Source: Pseudisothecium myosuroides
Lineage: Eukaryota > Streptophyta > Bryopsida > Hypnales > Lembophyllaceae
Assembly (NCBI GenBank): GCA_951799445.1
Contig: OX637292.1
Coordinates: 17,239,296 to 17,303,295, forward strand
Reading direction: 5' to 3'
DNA length: 64,000 nt
The notes beneath the pieces were generated by a model, which saw only the letters and a program-made list of their open reading frames with translations, was not told the origin of the DNA and searched no databases. The translations under genes and the position numbers were made by a program. Each line of letters begins with the position of its first letter. The first letter of the stretch is position 1. This document shows positions 46,263-57,940 of the stretch, one piece after another.

Positions 46263-47804
46263 TCATGCAACATCCATATGGCCCTCTTCTTCTCTTTTCT
46301 TCTTTGCTAACTCGGCTTCAACCACTTTCTCCTCCTCCGCTATATTCTCATGGTAGGGGCCACAGGTCCACAGTTTATTCTGGAGCCATACTTTCTTGTG
46401 CAATTTCCGTATATTGATCTTTTGCTTCTCTTGTGATATGCTTTCCTCATACTTTGCTTCCAATCTCTTCAAAGAAGCTAACTTCTTTTTCAAGTCAGCT
46501 ACCTCTAATGCAGATATTTGATGTTGCACATCCCCATACGCCGCATTCAAATGCAAAGCCCGGTCAACGGTTGCATAATCCTTCATTTCTTTGAGGTGAT
46601 TCAACCTTAATTGTGCCTCCTCCACACTTTTCCTTTCTTCGATTCCTTGATTCTCTTCCATTCTGCAGTCTTCCATAATTTTGTGAAGATGTTCCTCCAC
46701 TAGTGGGTTGGCATTTGAGCTTGACCCTCCATCTTGCCCCTTCTTGAATTTAAGGTAAAATTCTTCCAACTCTTCCATCTCCTTTTGCTGGACCGACAAA
46801 TGAATTTGCCCGCTTTGAATTAGTGCTTCAAGAGTGTGGACATCGTCACCCTCAACATCCTCCGCCATCCGGTCTTGCAAAATCTCACACTCTTGTTGTT
46901 CTTCTTCTAAGTCTTTTAGAAGCTTCTTCAGCACCTCTTTATAAGACTTTTTTGTTCGCCGAATACTGTTTTCCGGAATTACAACATCACGTTCTTGTAG
47001 CAAGGAAGGCACAATCCTTTATTGCGTTATAATCTCATCCTCAAATCTATCCTCCACATTTTCATGCATCTGTGCATGCACATCCCCAGGTACTTCGTCC
47101 AAATTTGCTTGAGTGCCTTGCACTGGTCCAACTGCTACGAGTGGTTCCTTGTAAATCGCTAGGGCACCTCCTATGACCCCTTCTTCCGGTACTACTAGTG
47201 ATAAATTTCCTTCCACTGGTGGGTCTTCCATCGTGTCCACGGGGTCGGGACCAACCTCATCATTTGAGCTGTCTGCGTTAGATGAATCTGACCACTGATA
47301 GTTTACATCAGCCACTAGGTCTTTGATATTCTTCTTTGGCCCTAGCCCCTGCCGTGGATTAATAGAAGGGCCCGCCCTCTGGATGTCTCTGGTTGTTGGA
47401 ATGGAGATTTTCTTTGATGCCTTTATGGTCCTCCAATCCATCGTCCAATTCAACTGTACTTCTACGTACACCATTTGACATATGTTCATTCCAACTTCGC
47501 TTCGTGGAATTTTTTGTGCTCCGTATAAAAATCTATACACCTCAATACATCGTTGCACGAATGCGTCATCTTTGCAATAATGTAGGTTTGCATAATTCTG
47601 GTTCAAATGGCGCCTGTGCCGATGGTAAGGGAACAACTTGTCGATATGGCACCATCCCACAAATGCCTTGCAAGTTGTCAAGGTCCAATATGCTTGGATG
47701 CTACGCCAACCTCGGAATGCCACCATCGTTGGGTCTATAAGGACGAGACGCCGCCTGTGGTGGCGATCTCCTTTTGGTTTTTTCTTCTTCAAGCTCGGAT
47801 CCAT
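46263..47804 (-). pseudogene. transposon-like coiled-coil ORF with one nonsense codon
   Basis: One frame of 514 codons interrupted by a single TAA (47021-47019) after EDEIITQ. The N-terminal part (from MDPSLKKKKPKG, very basic) includes FRGWRSIQAYW, a His/Arg-rich LFPYHRHRRHLNQ and ICQMVYVEVQLNWTMDWRTI; then an acidic linker; then, after the stop, a long coiled coil (YKEVLKKLLKDLEEEQQECE and onward). No family recognised. The plan (globular N-terminus, acidic linker, coiled coil) resembles the ORF at 59860-61761 and loosely the extra ORF of the intact retrotransposon. GC-motif array 3 lies about 215 bp upstream of the start. Confidence 0.55.
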
Positions 47805-48019
47805 CGTGAATGTTTTTAGTTATGCACGTAGTCAATTAAAATAGAGTTTTATCCAAAGTACAATAAAACAGTAGAGTGTAAGCCCACGGAAAAAAATTGC
47901 AAGAGTTCCAACCCCAACCTCCCACACAGGGGCACGCATCCAGACGCTTCAAGGCGGTTGGAAGACGTTGCACAGCGCAGGAAGTGTGCAGAATGAGGGC
48001 CAGTCAATTCTTAAGTACC

Positions 48020-48245
48020 CGAAGTCGCCCTAGGGCGAGTGCGGGTGATGGAGACCGCGGGTCTGACACTGACTCGAGGTTCTCGGGGCGTGTGCACGTT
48101 GGGGTGACGACCTCCGATCAGCAACAACCCGAGGTCGCCAAAGGGCGCGTGCATAGGTCCTAGGCGACCGTGGGTTCGAGGGCGCATGCAAGTCGGGTGT
48201 GTCCAGCGCGAGCAACGGAGACCGCGGGTCTAGGGCGACTGCGGG
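48020..48245 (+). repeat. GC-motif array 3
   Basis: Some eight variants of the word (GGGCGAGTGCGGGTG, GAGACCGCGGGTCT, GGGCGACTGCGGGTC) mostly in plus orientation, upstream of the minus-strand ORF starting at 47804. Two copies (GAAGTCGCC, GAGGTCGCC) are inverted. Confidence 0.75.
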
Positions 48246-48341
48246 TCAGAGTCTGTTTACTTGAAAATCACAGGCGCTCTAACACCAGCATCCATATCAG
48301 AGGGCAGTTGGCGTTGGTTCGGCAACAACCCATAAATGCAT

Positions 48342-48707
48342 TAAGGTAGGAGGCTCATAAATTGACCTTGTAAGGGCTGGTCCTCCTTTTTCACGTATTT
48401 CCTTGGATGAAAATATTTGTAACTAATGTTTCAGACAAAGAAAAATACATGACGAATGTAACACAAGTGCTTCTGTATTTTTCAAAGCATTTAAGACCCC
48501 ATGTTTTCCATGAACTCTTCACTTGCAATTCTAAAGAATGATGAAGAAAGCAAAGAGAATGATTGGCTCTTTCAATTAATAATACTTTTTTCCTTCAAGT
48601 CTTTCAAGGACTATAGAGGTCAATTTTAGAACCATTCCATGTCCGTGTTGCAACTATTTATAGCAGCGGTTAAAAAGGCCTTAACACAGCTCCGGCCTCC
48701 TACCTTA
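48342..48707. mobile_element. TA-flanked MITE with TAAGGTAGGAGG ends, copy 2
   Basis: Starts TAAGGTAGGAGGC and ends GCCTCCTACCTTA. The terminal 13 bp match copy 1 at 18382. The inside is only weakly similar to copy 1 (a TGTAACACAAGT-TTTC-TATTTTT block is shared). No coding capacity. Confidence 0.6.
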
Positions 48708-48792
48708 GGCACCCAATTTTTGTACACATCATACTTCAAATTAAAATAAACAAAAACCTTCTTGCTATGAATTGTAATAATTATTTGAGAAG

Positions 48793-49689
48793 GAGGCCAT
48801 GGGCATTAGGAATTCTCCACCTCAATTTTTGCACTCCCAATTAAAATCAAGACACCGAGGCACGCTTGAGGAAGTGGAATTAAAAAGGAGGTTCTATGTT
48901 AAATCTTTTAAAAAATTGTAACAAAGCCCTTCCACTTTTTTTTTTTAATTCCCTCCCCATTTTTTTGGGTTTCATCCTCTACACTTATCACGTGCCACAA
49001 ATTCCAATTACCACGGTCATTTCAAGAATAAAAATAAAAGGAAGAGGCCATGGGCTTTAGGATTTCTCCACCCCAATTTTTGCACTCCCAATTAAAATCA
49101 AGACACCGAGGCACGCTTGAGGAAGTGGAATTAAAAAGGAGGTTCTATGTTAAATCTTTAAAAAAATTGTAACAAAGCCCTCCCACTTTTTTTTTTTTAA
49201 TTCCCTCCCCATTTTCTTGGGTTTCATCCTCTACACTTATCACATGCTACAAATTCCAATTACCACGGTCATTTTAAGAATAAAAATAAAAGGAAGAGGC
49301 CATGGGCATTAGGAATTCTCCATCCCAATTTTTGCACTCTCAATTAAAATCAAGACACCGAGGCACGCTTGAGGAAGTGAAATAAAAAAGGAGGTTCTAT
49401 GTTAAATCTTTAAAAAAATTGTAACAAAGCCCTCCCACTTTTTTTTTTTTTAATTCCCTCCCCATTTTTTGGGTTTCATCCTCTACACTTATCACGTGCC
49501 ACAAATTCCAATTACCATGGTCATTTCAAGAATAAAAATAAAAGGAAGAGGCCATGGGCATTAGGATTTCTCCACCCCAATTTTTGTACTCCCAATTAAA
49601 ATCAAGACACCGAGGCACGCTTGAGGAAGTGGAATTAAAAAGGAGATTCTATGTTAAATCTTTAAAAAAATTGTAACAAAGCCCTCCCA
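48793..49689 (+). repeat. 252-bp tandem repeat, about 3.6 copies
   Basis: Units start with GAGGCCATGGGC at 48793, 49044, 49296 and 49548 (periods 251, 252, 252). Each unit carries AAGACACCGAGGCACGCTTG, a poly-T run and CTACACTTATCAC. Copies differ at few positions. The last unit stops at about 142 bp. No ORF. Confidence 0.95.
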
Positions 49690-49713
49690 CTTATTGTTTA
49701 AAGGTTATGGTTT

Positions 49714-49752
49714 TAAGGTTTAGGGTATAGGGTTTAGGGTTTAGGGTTTGGG
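49714..49752 (+). repeat. interstitial telomere-type repeat (TTTAGGG)n
   Basis: Four to five degenerate units of TTTAGGG/GTTTAGGG, the Arabidopsis-type plant telomere repeat, start about 25 bp after the 252-bp array. Far too short for a telomere; it may mark an old break repair or be a telo-box-like site. Confidence 0.85.
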
Positions 49753-49939
49753 AGGACTTTATACTTTAAACTAAATTGTAACTAAATTGTAGTTCACTTT
49801 TGACACAATATTTGTTCACAAGGAATTTACAGCGCTCATTTAATGCAAAATTCCTTTACAGAACTATGGAATAGGGAGCACCCACACAACCTCGGATTAG
49901 GAAATCCTGCAGCTGTTACCTTACTGTCTGGCTTGGTGG

Positions 49940-50533
49940 ACCAAGGGCGAGTGCGGGTCCTTGTCGACCGCTGCTGCAGAAATTGGCACAGAATGTGCCC
50001 ACAATTCGTTCCTCGGTGAGGGCGACTTCGGGTCACAGGGCGAGTGCGGGACTTGTCGACCGCTGGTGCACGAAGTGCCACAGAAATGTGGACACAATTT
50101 GTTTATGGCATGGGGCAACTTCGGGTCACAAGGCGAGTGCGGGTCCTTGTCGAACGCTAGTGCAGGAATTGCCCAAAAATGTGTCCACAATTGCTCTTTC
50201 AAGGGGCGACTTCGGGTCACAGGGTGAGTGCGGGTCCTTGTCGAACGTTAGTGCAGGAATTGCCCAAAAATGTGTCCACAATTGCTCTTTCAAGGGGCGA
50301 CTTCGGGTCACAGGGTGAGTGCGGGTCCTTGTCGAACGCTGGTGCACGAAGTGCCCAAAAAAGTGGCGACAATTGCTCTTTCAAAGGGCGACTTCGGGTC
50401 ACAGGGCGAGTGCGGGTCCTTGTCGAACGCTGGTGCACGAAGTGCCACAAAAAAGTGGCGACAATTGCTCTTTCTAGGGGCGACTTTGGGTCACACAGCG
50501 ACTTCGGGTGGGCGATCAAGGGCGACTGCGGGT
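49940..50533 (+). repeat. GC-motif array 4: 91-bp tandem repeat
   Basis: Units of about 91 bp starting GGGGCGACTTCGGGTCAC at 50018, 50112, 50203, 50294, 50385 and 50477. Each unit contains two GC words (GGCGACTTCGGGTC and GGCGAGTGCGGGTC), then CTTGTCGAACGCTAGTGCA and ACAATTGCTCTTTC. It creates long artificial ORFs on both strands. Here the dispersed word has become part of a true tandem array. Confidence 0.9.
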
Positions 50534-50593
50534 CCATTCTATTTAGTAAATTTTTTTATTTTTTATCTTTATTTTTTATTTATTTTTATTTTT

Positions 50594-50676
50594 GAACAAA
50601 TGGAAGGAGCCATTGCATTAAAAGAAGAAAAACACAATACAAAACAGCCAAGCCACACAGGCTGGACAATGAAGAG
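50594..50676 (-). repeat. shared A/T-tailed repeat end, copy 2
   Basis: Matches 18762-18836 (AACAAATGG, TTAAAAGAAGAAAAACACAATACAA, AGGCTGGACAATGAAGAG). On its plus-strand left is a T/A-rich run (50545-50595). Read on the minus strand this resembles the A-tailed 3' end of a retroposon. Confidence 0.45.
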
Positions 50677-52289
50677 ATAAGAGCAAAAAGGAAAAAAAAA
50701 AATTGGATTTTTCTTAATAGATTATGACCTCAGATTTTTATCATAAAAAGTCCCCCAAAAAATATTTTAGTAATCCAATCAAATTTAGTTCAGATGATTG
50801 AAAGCCAAAAAATCTAGTCTTAGAGGGTGTAAAAGAATTTGTTTTCTTCACTTTGGATGGAATGCTTTTTCAATCTCCATGGTCAAAGTTTTAGAAATTT
50901 TGGCCATACATATTTAAACTACTGTAGTATAAGATATTACGGTTAGATGTGAATTTTTTTATTTTTGCACTTGGATTTCTTCCTTTTGCAATAGAAATTG
51001 CATTTTTGACTATTGGGGAGGTAATAAGCCTGGTTCGTTAGGGATTAAAGTACAAAACTTCTGAGTATGCCATTTTTATTTACATCATTAGCAAAGCGTT
51101 TATTGGTTGTTGACTTCAAATCCCTATATGTAGAAGTTAATTTTAGGTCTTCTATGAATTCTTACCAAATTTAATCTCAAATGTGTTGCTTGACAAGTTC
51201 TATGAATATTCTTTAAGGCAAAAGGCAAAAGCATACAACCTAAAACAAGACATGTTAATGATTATATGAGCCAAAAACCCATGACAATATCACTTATTGA
51301 AATGTTATTGGGGTTGGCTGGTGGCCATGAGGGTGTTAAATTAGTGAAAAGGATTTAGTTCTTGATATACTCGTTTTCGGTTTTGATACTTACAAATTGG
51401 TAACCACAAAAATTTGAAAATGAAGTGCATAAACTACGTAAGCCTAATTTCATTGAAAAATTATCAAATACACTATATAATTTCAATAACCTAATTCACA
51501 AAGACATTTGTTTACTCTAATCTTATGAATTTGAGGCCTATTTTTGAGAGGCTTAAATACTAGAACATGAAGGGTTGCAACTCTAAATGGGTATCAAATC
51601 ATCAGGAATACAAAAACATAATCATTGAATTTTCAAAATTGAATAGAAGATGCTCACACAATATCACTTGAAAATGACTTTAGGAGAAACATAAACTCGA
51701 GCATAAACTACTGCAAACCAGAATTTGATTACGGTTCTTTTCACTTCAAAGTATTGTGGAATGGTGCCTTTTCTTCTAAATGCCAAAAGCCTCTTTTAAG
51801 TTTGTAGGAATTTTAGAAAATTCATGAAGAACCTAAGCTTTGATAAGTGCTTCCACTTCTTGTAATTCTTAACCTTAGGAATTCGAACTTGAAATGTTAG
51901 AACCCACAAAGGATGAAGAACAACAACAATTTCACTTATGGGTTTAGGATTTATTATAAGGTTTTATCATCAAGGTGGTGGAATAGTGAACGGGATTTTA
52001 GTTCTTTCAGTAATCATTTCACATGTAGACTGATAAGCTCGGGAAATTTGACATACTAGTGGTTTAGCGGACATTATTGACATAAAAATGTAGAATTATT
52101 TTATGGGAGAATCTTGAAAATGGGAGTGATTGACTTTCACCCCTCAAAATTTAGGAAAGGAAAAAAAGCGTAGAGCTTCAAAAACCTAGGCCCCGACAAA
52201 TGTGACTGACTCACTTTCACCTTGACCCCTAAAGGTCCAAACACCGTTTTTTGACAACATAGTGATTTTGGGCAGCTCATTACGAGTGG
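50677..52289. other. AT-rich, no gene seen
   Basis: No coding feature recognised. Parts look like other interspersed repeats here, but I could not align them with confidence. Confidence 0.4.
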
Positions 52290-52990
52290 ATTTTATATTT
52301 TTTTTCTTTGAAATTTTCACACAAGATGTTCCCCAGGAGTAGCTTTAAGGCCCAACAATTTTAATAACTTTTGACTACATGGTTAAAAAGTTATTGTATG
52401 ATATGTAATTTTTCGTGTACGCCAGGCAATCCGGGCAACTCAAAAAATTTCTTTAAAAATCATTTTTTTTAAAAATAAAAATTTGAAATTGATTCTTTAG
52501 ATTTATATGTACGTAGAAAGCTTCAAATCATTCCATTTGGATTAATGAGTCAAAAGTTATGAGGATTCTTAGTTTGAGGGTAGTTATGGAATCTCTACTC
52601 TAAAATAAAATTTGAAGTCCTTTATTTCACTCAATTTCCAATATTTTCGAAAAAAATTAACAAAATAGGATTTAGATTTTTTATTACAACATTACAACCG
52701 TTGGGATTGGCATTTTTCAATTTCATAAATAAATTCTTAACAATTTAGTGTTTTGAATCATTCTCTACTTCTTTCTACTTACTATTTTTTTCCTATATGT
52801 TGTGCAATTCCAAATGATCTCAAATTTTGCAAGCATGTAGCCAACTTGCCTAGAAGAATGAATCCAAAGAATGACCACCATTTTGGGCATTCTTTCATAC
52901 AAATGTGACCTTGTGAAATGCAGCTGCCATGATTTTTGAAGGGACCAAAAAAGGGGTTTTGTCAATTCAAATGCTCATATTTTCCAATCC
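52290..52990 (-). repeat. interspersed repeat, inverted relative of 44050-44750
   Basis: Reverse complement matches 44050-44750 through several blocks (see there), by eye roughly 70% identical. The frame 52765-52965 is part of this similarity and is not supported as a gene. Confidence 0.6.
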
Positions 52991-53534
52991 GCACGGCGGA
53001 AAATTCTGAAATTTGTTCCACATCTTCTCAAACCAGTGTTCTATAAGATCTTACGGTTACATGTGTCCAAAAATGTTTTTTTTCTAAAGTTTGGTACTTA
53101 TATTAGAAATGGCAGTTTTGGAGTGGTTTTGGTGAAAACATAGTCTCTGACCTTTAGGGGTTAAATATTTAATGACGGGCGACAAGCCGGAGGTCTTTTC
53201 TAACCCGAGACTAAAAATGGGAGTCATTGCTTGAGGTGGTAAATTGATCCTTCTGGAGTTTGCGCACCTGTTAGCCTTTTTTTAAGTAGTTTGCTCAATG
53301 TATTCGGCCAATTGGAGATTTTTTCACCTGAAAACTCCGACCTACAAAAAAAACTTGTACAAAATTGCCAAGTGGTGGATGAATATAGAGTTATAGACAT
53401 GTAATATGTGCAAATTTGATATTTTCTTTCCAATATGTGGATTAATGTTGAAATTTGGAGCACCACTCTAACATTTTATACCGCCACTTTGGCATGAAGT
53501 TCAAAAAATGAGAAAAGGCCCTCCAGTACCAGAG
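52991..53534. other. intergenic, no gene seen
   Basis: Contains one short minus-strand frame (53224-53466) without recognisable motif, leading into GC-motif array 5. Confidence 0.4.
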
Positions 53535-53770
53535 GTCTCCCTTCCCGAAGTCTCCCTTCTCGAAGTCTCCCTACCCGAAGTCGCCTAGTGCCGCACCCGA
53601 GGTCGCCCACTGTCGCAGTCGAAGTCGCCCAGTCTCCGCCGAAACCCGCAGTCGCCCCTTGGCACGGGAACCCGCGGTCGCCCAAACCCGCGGTCGCCAT
53701 CAGACCTGCACGCGCCCCAGTGCGAACTCGGGTATTTAAGCGGTCGCCTGGACCCGGAGTCGCCACTCTT
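53535..53770 (-). repeat. GC-motif array 5, upstream of the kinase-like ORF
   Basis: Ten or more copies of the word inverted on the plus strand (ACCCGAAGTCGCC, ACCCGAGGTCGCC, ACCCGCGGTCGCC). It ends about 140 bp before the ATG at 53909. Orientation relative to the downstream start is the same as for arrays 2 and 3. Confidence 0.8.
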
Positions 53771-53908
53771 GGCCCTGCGCAACGGCTTTCACCCACCTCG
53801 AAGTCGCTGAATGCGTGCCCGTGGGCCAAGGGGGGAGTTGGGGGGGGGATTTTTTGCAGTTTCTACGCCCAAAGTTGAAGAAAGCGATCACTATCACTAA
53901 CAACAACC

Positions 53909-54759
53909 ATGTCTGATCTATGGGAAGGGAGCAGTACATCACGGATCTCTATTTGGAATAGGGACCTTGACCATCCTAGTCAGTTTCTTCCGGATATATC
54001 TGCAAGTGGGCAAATGGGGGGCGCAGGTCCATCAAAACCAAAGAAGCCAAGGACAGTAAACAAGAAGGATCCGGATTATCCTCCGCCCAGATATACGACC
54101 TTCGTATACATGATGGCCTTGCAATGGTACGAGGAAAAAAACACCCAGTATTTGGAGAAGAAGTACTTGAGAAATAAAGGGCCAGGCATTGAGAAGTTGA
54201 AGGATGATTTCCTGGCTCTAATTACGGAAAAGTGCAATGAGAATGCGGAATATAAAGACGTGCAAGATGTGTACCATAACCGAATTCACACTTGGATATC
54301 AAACTGTCAGCAAGCATGCATATTCAACACTAAGAGATTGATGCTTGAGTTGCGCCCTCTTGTGCCCGGATTTCCAGAGGGGGAGGCGGCAAGGGAGTTT
54401 CGCCAGAAGATGGATTGGTGGCAAGATGCAGCAAAAAGATTGTCAAGACAACAAACTAGGGGTATCGGATGGCTTGCTACTGCATTGAAGGCTCAATTGT
54501 CTAAGGATGGTGCATCATGTGTCACGTGGATCTCTAGAGAGGCTCAAGTTGTTGCCCTCACTGGATACGACAACCAGGGTGGATACGGGAAGGTGCGCAA
54601 AGTACGCATTGAAGGAATGGATATAATCCCGCGACATGTACATTTTGCAGGGAAAGTGTCAAAAGCAACAAACCCGCGTGAGGCAAGGGTGGATCGTTCC
54701 ACAGAGGCCCTTGCCTGTCCATTGAATCATCTAGCTATTATTAAATTCTTGGCTGTCCA
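53909..54759 (+). pseudogene. kinase-like gene truncated in the N-lobe by LTR-like copy B
   Basis: Starts at ACCATGT with MSDLWEGSS. Residues 1 to about 190 form a helical domain I do not recognise (YTTFVYMMALQWYEEKN, FRQKMDWWQDAAKRL). From about 212 it reads as a protein-kinase N-lobe: glycine loop GYDNQGGYGKV (219 on), Lys249 in FAGK, a Glu in the STEALACP helix, and LNHLAIIKFL. The similarity stops at about 54760, exactly where sequence shared with copy A (15914) begins; the remaining codons to 54838 come from the inserted repeat. The C-lobe, including HRD and DFG, is missing, so no kinase activity is possible from this copy. Whether this is a host gene family or a transposon-carried kinase is open; the upstream GC array links it to the transposon-like ORFs. 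Confidence 0.65.
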
Positions 54760-55139
54760 TGTGTGGGCGCTAGATTACCCACCCTTGGTAATAAAGCGAA
54801 CACCGACCAGGTTCTATGCCTTTATCCACATTTTTTAATATATGGGGGTGATGTGAGCGCGGTCCACTGTGCCTTCCAAGCAATGGATCTTTTTTGCTAA
54901 CGTTTCCTAAGTGTCGTGGATGGCAGCGAATAATTAGTAATGCATGTAGTAACTCACAAGTTAACTGCGATGTTCAGAGTGATGGTGAAATCCTAACTCC
55001 CTAACTATCTATCCTATGTCGAGGGTCGACTGGGTAGTTGGTGTCATTTCTAACGTCCCTAACTACGTAAAAAGGGGACCCCTATGTTCCTTCTATGAAC
55101 CTCTAAGACTATCGTGGGGTTTTAAGACTCCACCTAGAA

Positions 55140-56060
55140 GTTCTACTTCTAAAGACTAATTCTAAAGTTCAGCTCTTACTCTAATTTTCGACCTCTAAAT
55201 GAAACTCTAGATTTTACTCTTAATTTAACTCTAAAATTTATCCTCGGAATTTAACTCTAGGTTTAACTTTTAACTCTAAGTTTTTACTCCTCTATTCTAT
55301 TCTAAATTTACCCTTCTAAATTTAACTCTACGGTTTTGATTTTTAACTCTAGGTTTTTACTTCTAAATCAACTTCAACTCCTAACTTCCAAGTTTTAACC
55401 TTCTAGGGTAATTCTAAGTTTCACTTTTAATTCTATGTTCTTATTTCTAAACTACTCTAAGATTTACCCTCTAAAGTTAACTCTAACTTTTCACTATTTA
55501 CTGTAGATTTTTACTCCTAATTTAACTCTAGGTTTCTGACTTTTAACTCTAAATTTTTACTTCTAAAATTAATTCCCAATCTTAACCTCCAGGTTTAACT
55601 CTACGTTTTCACTTGACTCTAGATTTTTTCTACTTCCAACTAACTCTAAAATTTAACTTCTACCTCTAAGTTTTAACTTCTACTTTTAGCTTTTGACTCT
55701 AACCTTTTACTCCCCAATTGACTCTAAAATTTAACCTTTAAATTTAATCTAAACTTTTGACTTTTGACTTTTGACTTCTACTTCCAAATTTAATCCTATC
55801 GTTTTAATCCTGGATTAACTCTAAATGTTACCCTCCTAAATTTAATTCCAACTTTTAACTCTAGGGTTTTGACTTCTAATTTTAACTCTATTCCTAACTC
55901 AACAATCTACTTCCTAAGTGGATTCTACTTTTGACTTCTATTTCCTACTCTACTTTTTACCTCCCAAAGTTAACTCCAAATTTCGACTTTTGAATTTTAC
56001 TTCCCTAATTAAATCTTAATTTAACTCTAGGTTTTTAAACCGCCATTTGATCTTTAATTT
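55140..56060 (+). repeat. dispersed CTCTAA/TTTTAACT words in copy B
   Basis: Nearly 900 bp built of variants of AACTCTAA, AACTCTAGGTTT and TTTTACTTCTAA, far too regular for ordinary intergenic DNA yet not periodic. It occupies the same position in copy B that the GGATGAAGTTTG pairs occupy in copy A. Confidence 0.75.
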
Positions 56061-57170
56061 TAATCCTAAATTCTCCTTCTAATCTAATCCTAATTTCCAT
56101 CCATTGTTCCTTGTGGATCAAATTTAATTAAAATTCCTCCGTTCTACCCTCTACCGCTTGACTTAGCCTAAAGTGGTCAGTTTACGGTCAAATCTTAATT
56201 ATAAGATGTTTTTGGAAACCCCTATCACTAATCTATAGACTTGTGAATCTAAACTTCTAATTTGCACTAATCACGGCTCGCTAATCACACTTTTAGGGCT
56301 GATTAAGGAAATCAATGCTAATTAGGGAAAATACCAAGGGTTAATTTCAAAAACTCACCTCTTCACTACCGGTTTCGGAAATCACTTCGTCCACGTCCAC
56401 GTAGACATCTTCGTGCTCCATAGCAAATCCTTTGTTTTGTTTGATTTTTCCCAAGCTCATCGCTTAATTTGAGAAAATATTACACCTTTGCAATCTAACT
56501 TCCTTCTTTCCCTTCCTCCTTCTTTTTCTTTCTTCCTCCCTTCTTCTACACTAGTACTATTCCACCTAAGCCTTTATGAGTCTTACACTATGGTCTCCAA
56601 TTTCAAGGAGGTTTTTAAGATGCCAACTATCCTCTTACACAATTTTGCCTTTGTGTCATCCTAATCCTCCTTCCAACGGTCACCACGAATTCTCGAGATT
56701 TCCTTTTCTAAGCCTACCTAAGCCTAAGCCTAGGTCACTATTTATCGTCTCTCTTACCTCTCCACCTATTTCAACTTCTTCTCACTAATCTCCTTCCATT
56801 CTTGCTTGTATTGTGTTGGTGGTGAGAGAGTTGGGAGGGCTTGTTTGCAGGTGTGTGCGTGGAGGTGCTACTTCTCTTCCCCCTCTTCCCTTTTTAGACT
56901 CTTTTCCCTAGTTCCTACTCCCCTACTCTACCCCTAGCCCATCTAATTCAACACCTCTTTTTTGTTTAGGAAAGGAAAAATTCAAAAAAAACAAGGAGAA
57001 TGTGGAGCCCGGGGCCCTGGACCAAGCCTGCCGAGCCAAGCTAGGCCAAGCCGACCTCTGCTGGCCGGCCTCTTGCTGGCTAGAGGGGTCGGTTCAATAA
57101 TTAATTTTTTATTAATTTAATTTTTTAATTAATTATAATTTTTTGTTTTGTTTTGTTACGTTCTGTTTTT

Positions 57171-57345
57171 CTGAACTGGACTTGTGACTGGACTGTGATT
57201 GGATTGTTGACTGGCTGTGAACTGGACTGTGACTGGCTGTGAACTGGACTGTGACTGGTTGTGAATTGGACTGTGAACTGGCTGTGAACTGGCTGTGAAC
57301 TTGGACTGTGAACTTGCTGTGAACTGGACTGTGAACTTGGACTGG
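57171..57345 (+). repeat. CTGTGAACTGGA tandem repeat
   Basis: About fourteen units of 10-13 bp, variants of ACTGTGAACTGG and CTGTGACTGG. It produces artificial Ser/Gln/Val-rich minus-strand frames (57133-57435) that I do not regard as genes. Confidence 0.9.
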
Positions 57346-57605
57346 TTTTTTTCTTGCAAACTTTGGGTAGGCTAGGCTAAAAAAAATAACACAAAGGAAA
57401 AGAGAACTAGGGGGAAAACTAAACCTTGGGGACACTTAAACTCACTATCTTGGGGGAAACTAGAACTTGAGGAACCCTAGCCTAACTAAAACTTGGAACC
57501 ATGGGACTTGCCAAACACAAAGAAAACCTACATATCTTGGAAGCTAAACTCTGGACGTTTCCACAAAGGTCTTGGAAACTAGACTTTGGAACTAAACACG
57601 GGGGA

Positions 57606-57940
57606 GGTTCAAAGCTTCGCCGTCAAGTTGGGTTTAACACCAACTTTAGGACTTGATAGCACTCCGAGGGTTCAAAGCTCCGCCGCCTAAACTTTTAACA
57701 CTTACTTTAGGACTTTGACCTTATCACAAGTTCAAAGCTTTGCCGTTTCCAAGGGGGGCCCACACAATGGGAGGGACTTTAGAAGAGGGTAAAGACAAAA
57801 CTTTTAAAAGGAAACGTACATAGGGTCAAAGCTTCGCCGTCCCGGAGGGGGGTCCACTCGACAAGAGAGAAGTTAGAAGAAGGTTAGACCAATACTTAAG
57901 AGAAACCCACACCACAAAGTCAAAGCTTCGCCGTCCCACA
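57606..57940 (+). repeat. GTTCAAAGCTTCGCCG repeats
   Basis: Five copies of (G)TTCAAAGCTTCGCCGTC near 57606, 57669, 57730, 57834 and 57919, spaced 60-105 bp, some followed by GGGGGGTCCACTC. Another private dispersed word of this element. Confidence 0.85.

Noticed and set aside
49714..49752. Chromosome end suggested by TTTAGGG repeats
   Set aside because: Only four to five degenerate units, with unique and repetitive DNA on both sides.
49836..50680. Long overlapping ORFs on both strands over the 91-bp array
   Set aside because: They arise from tandem repetition of a stop-free unit; the translations are repeats without domain character.
57133..57435. Ser/Gln/Val-rich minus-strand ORF
   Set aside because: Direct translation of the CTGTGAACTGG tandem repeat.
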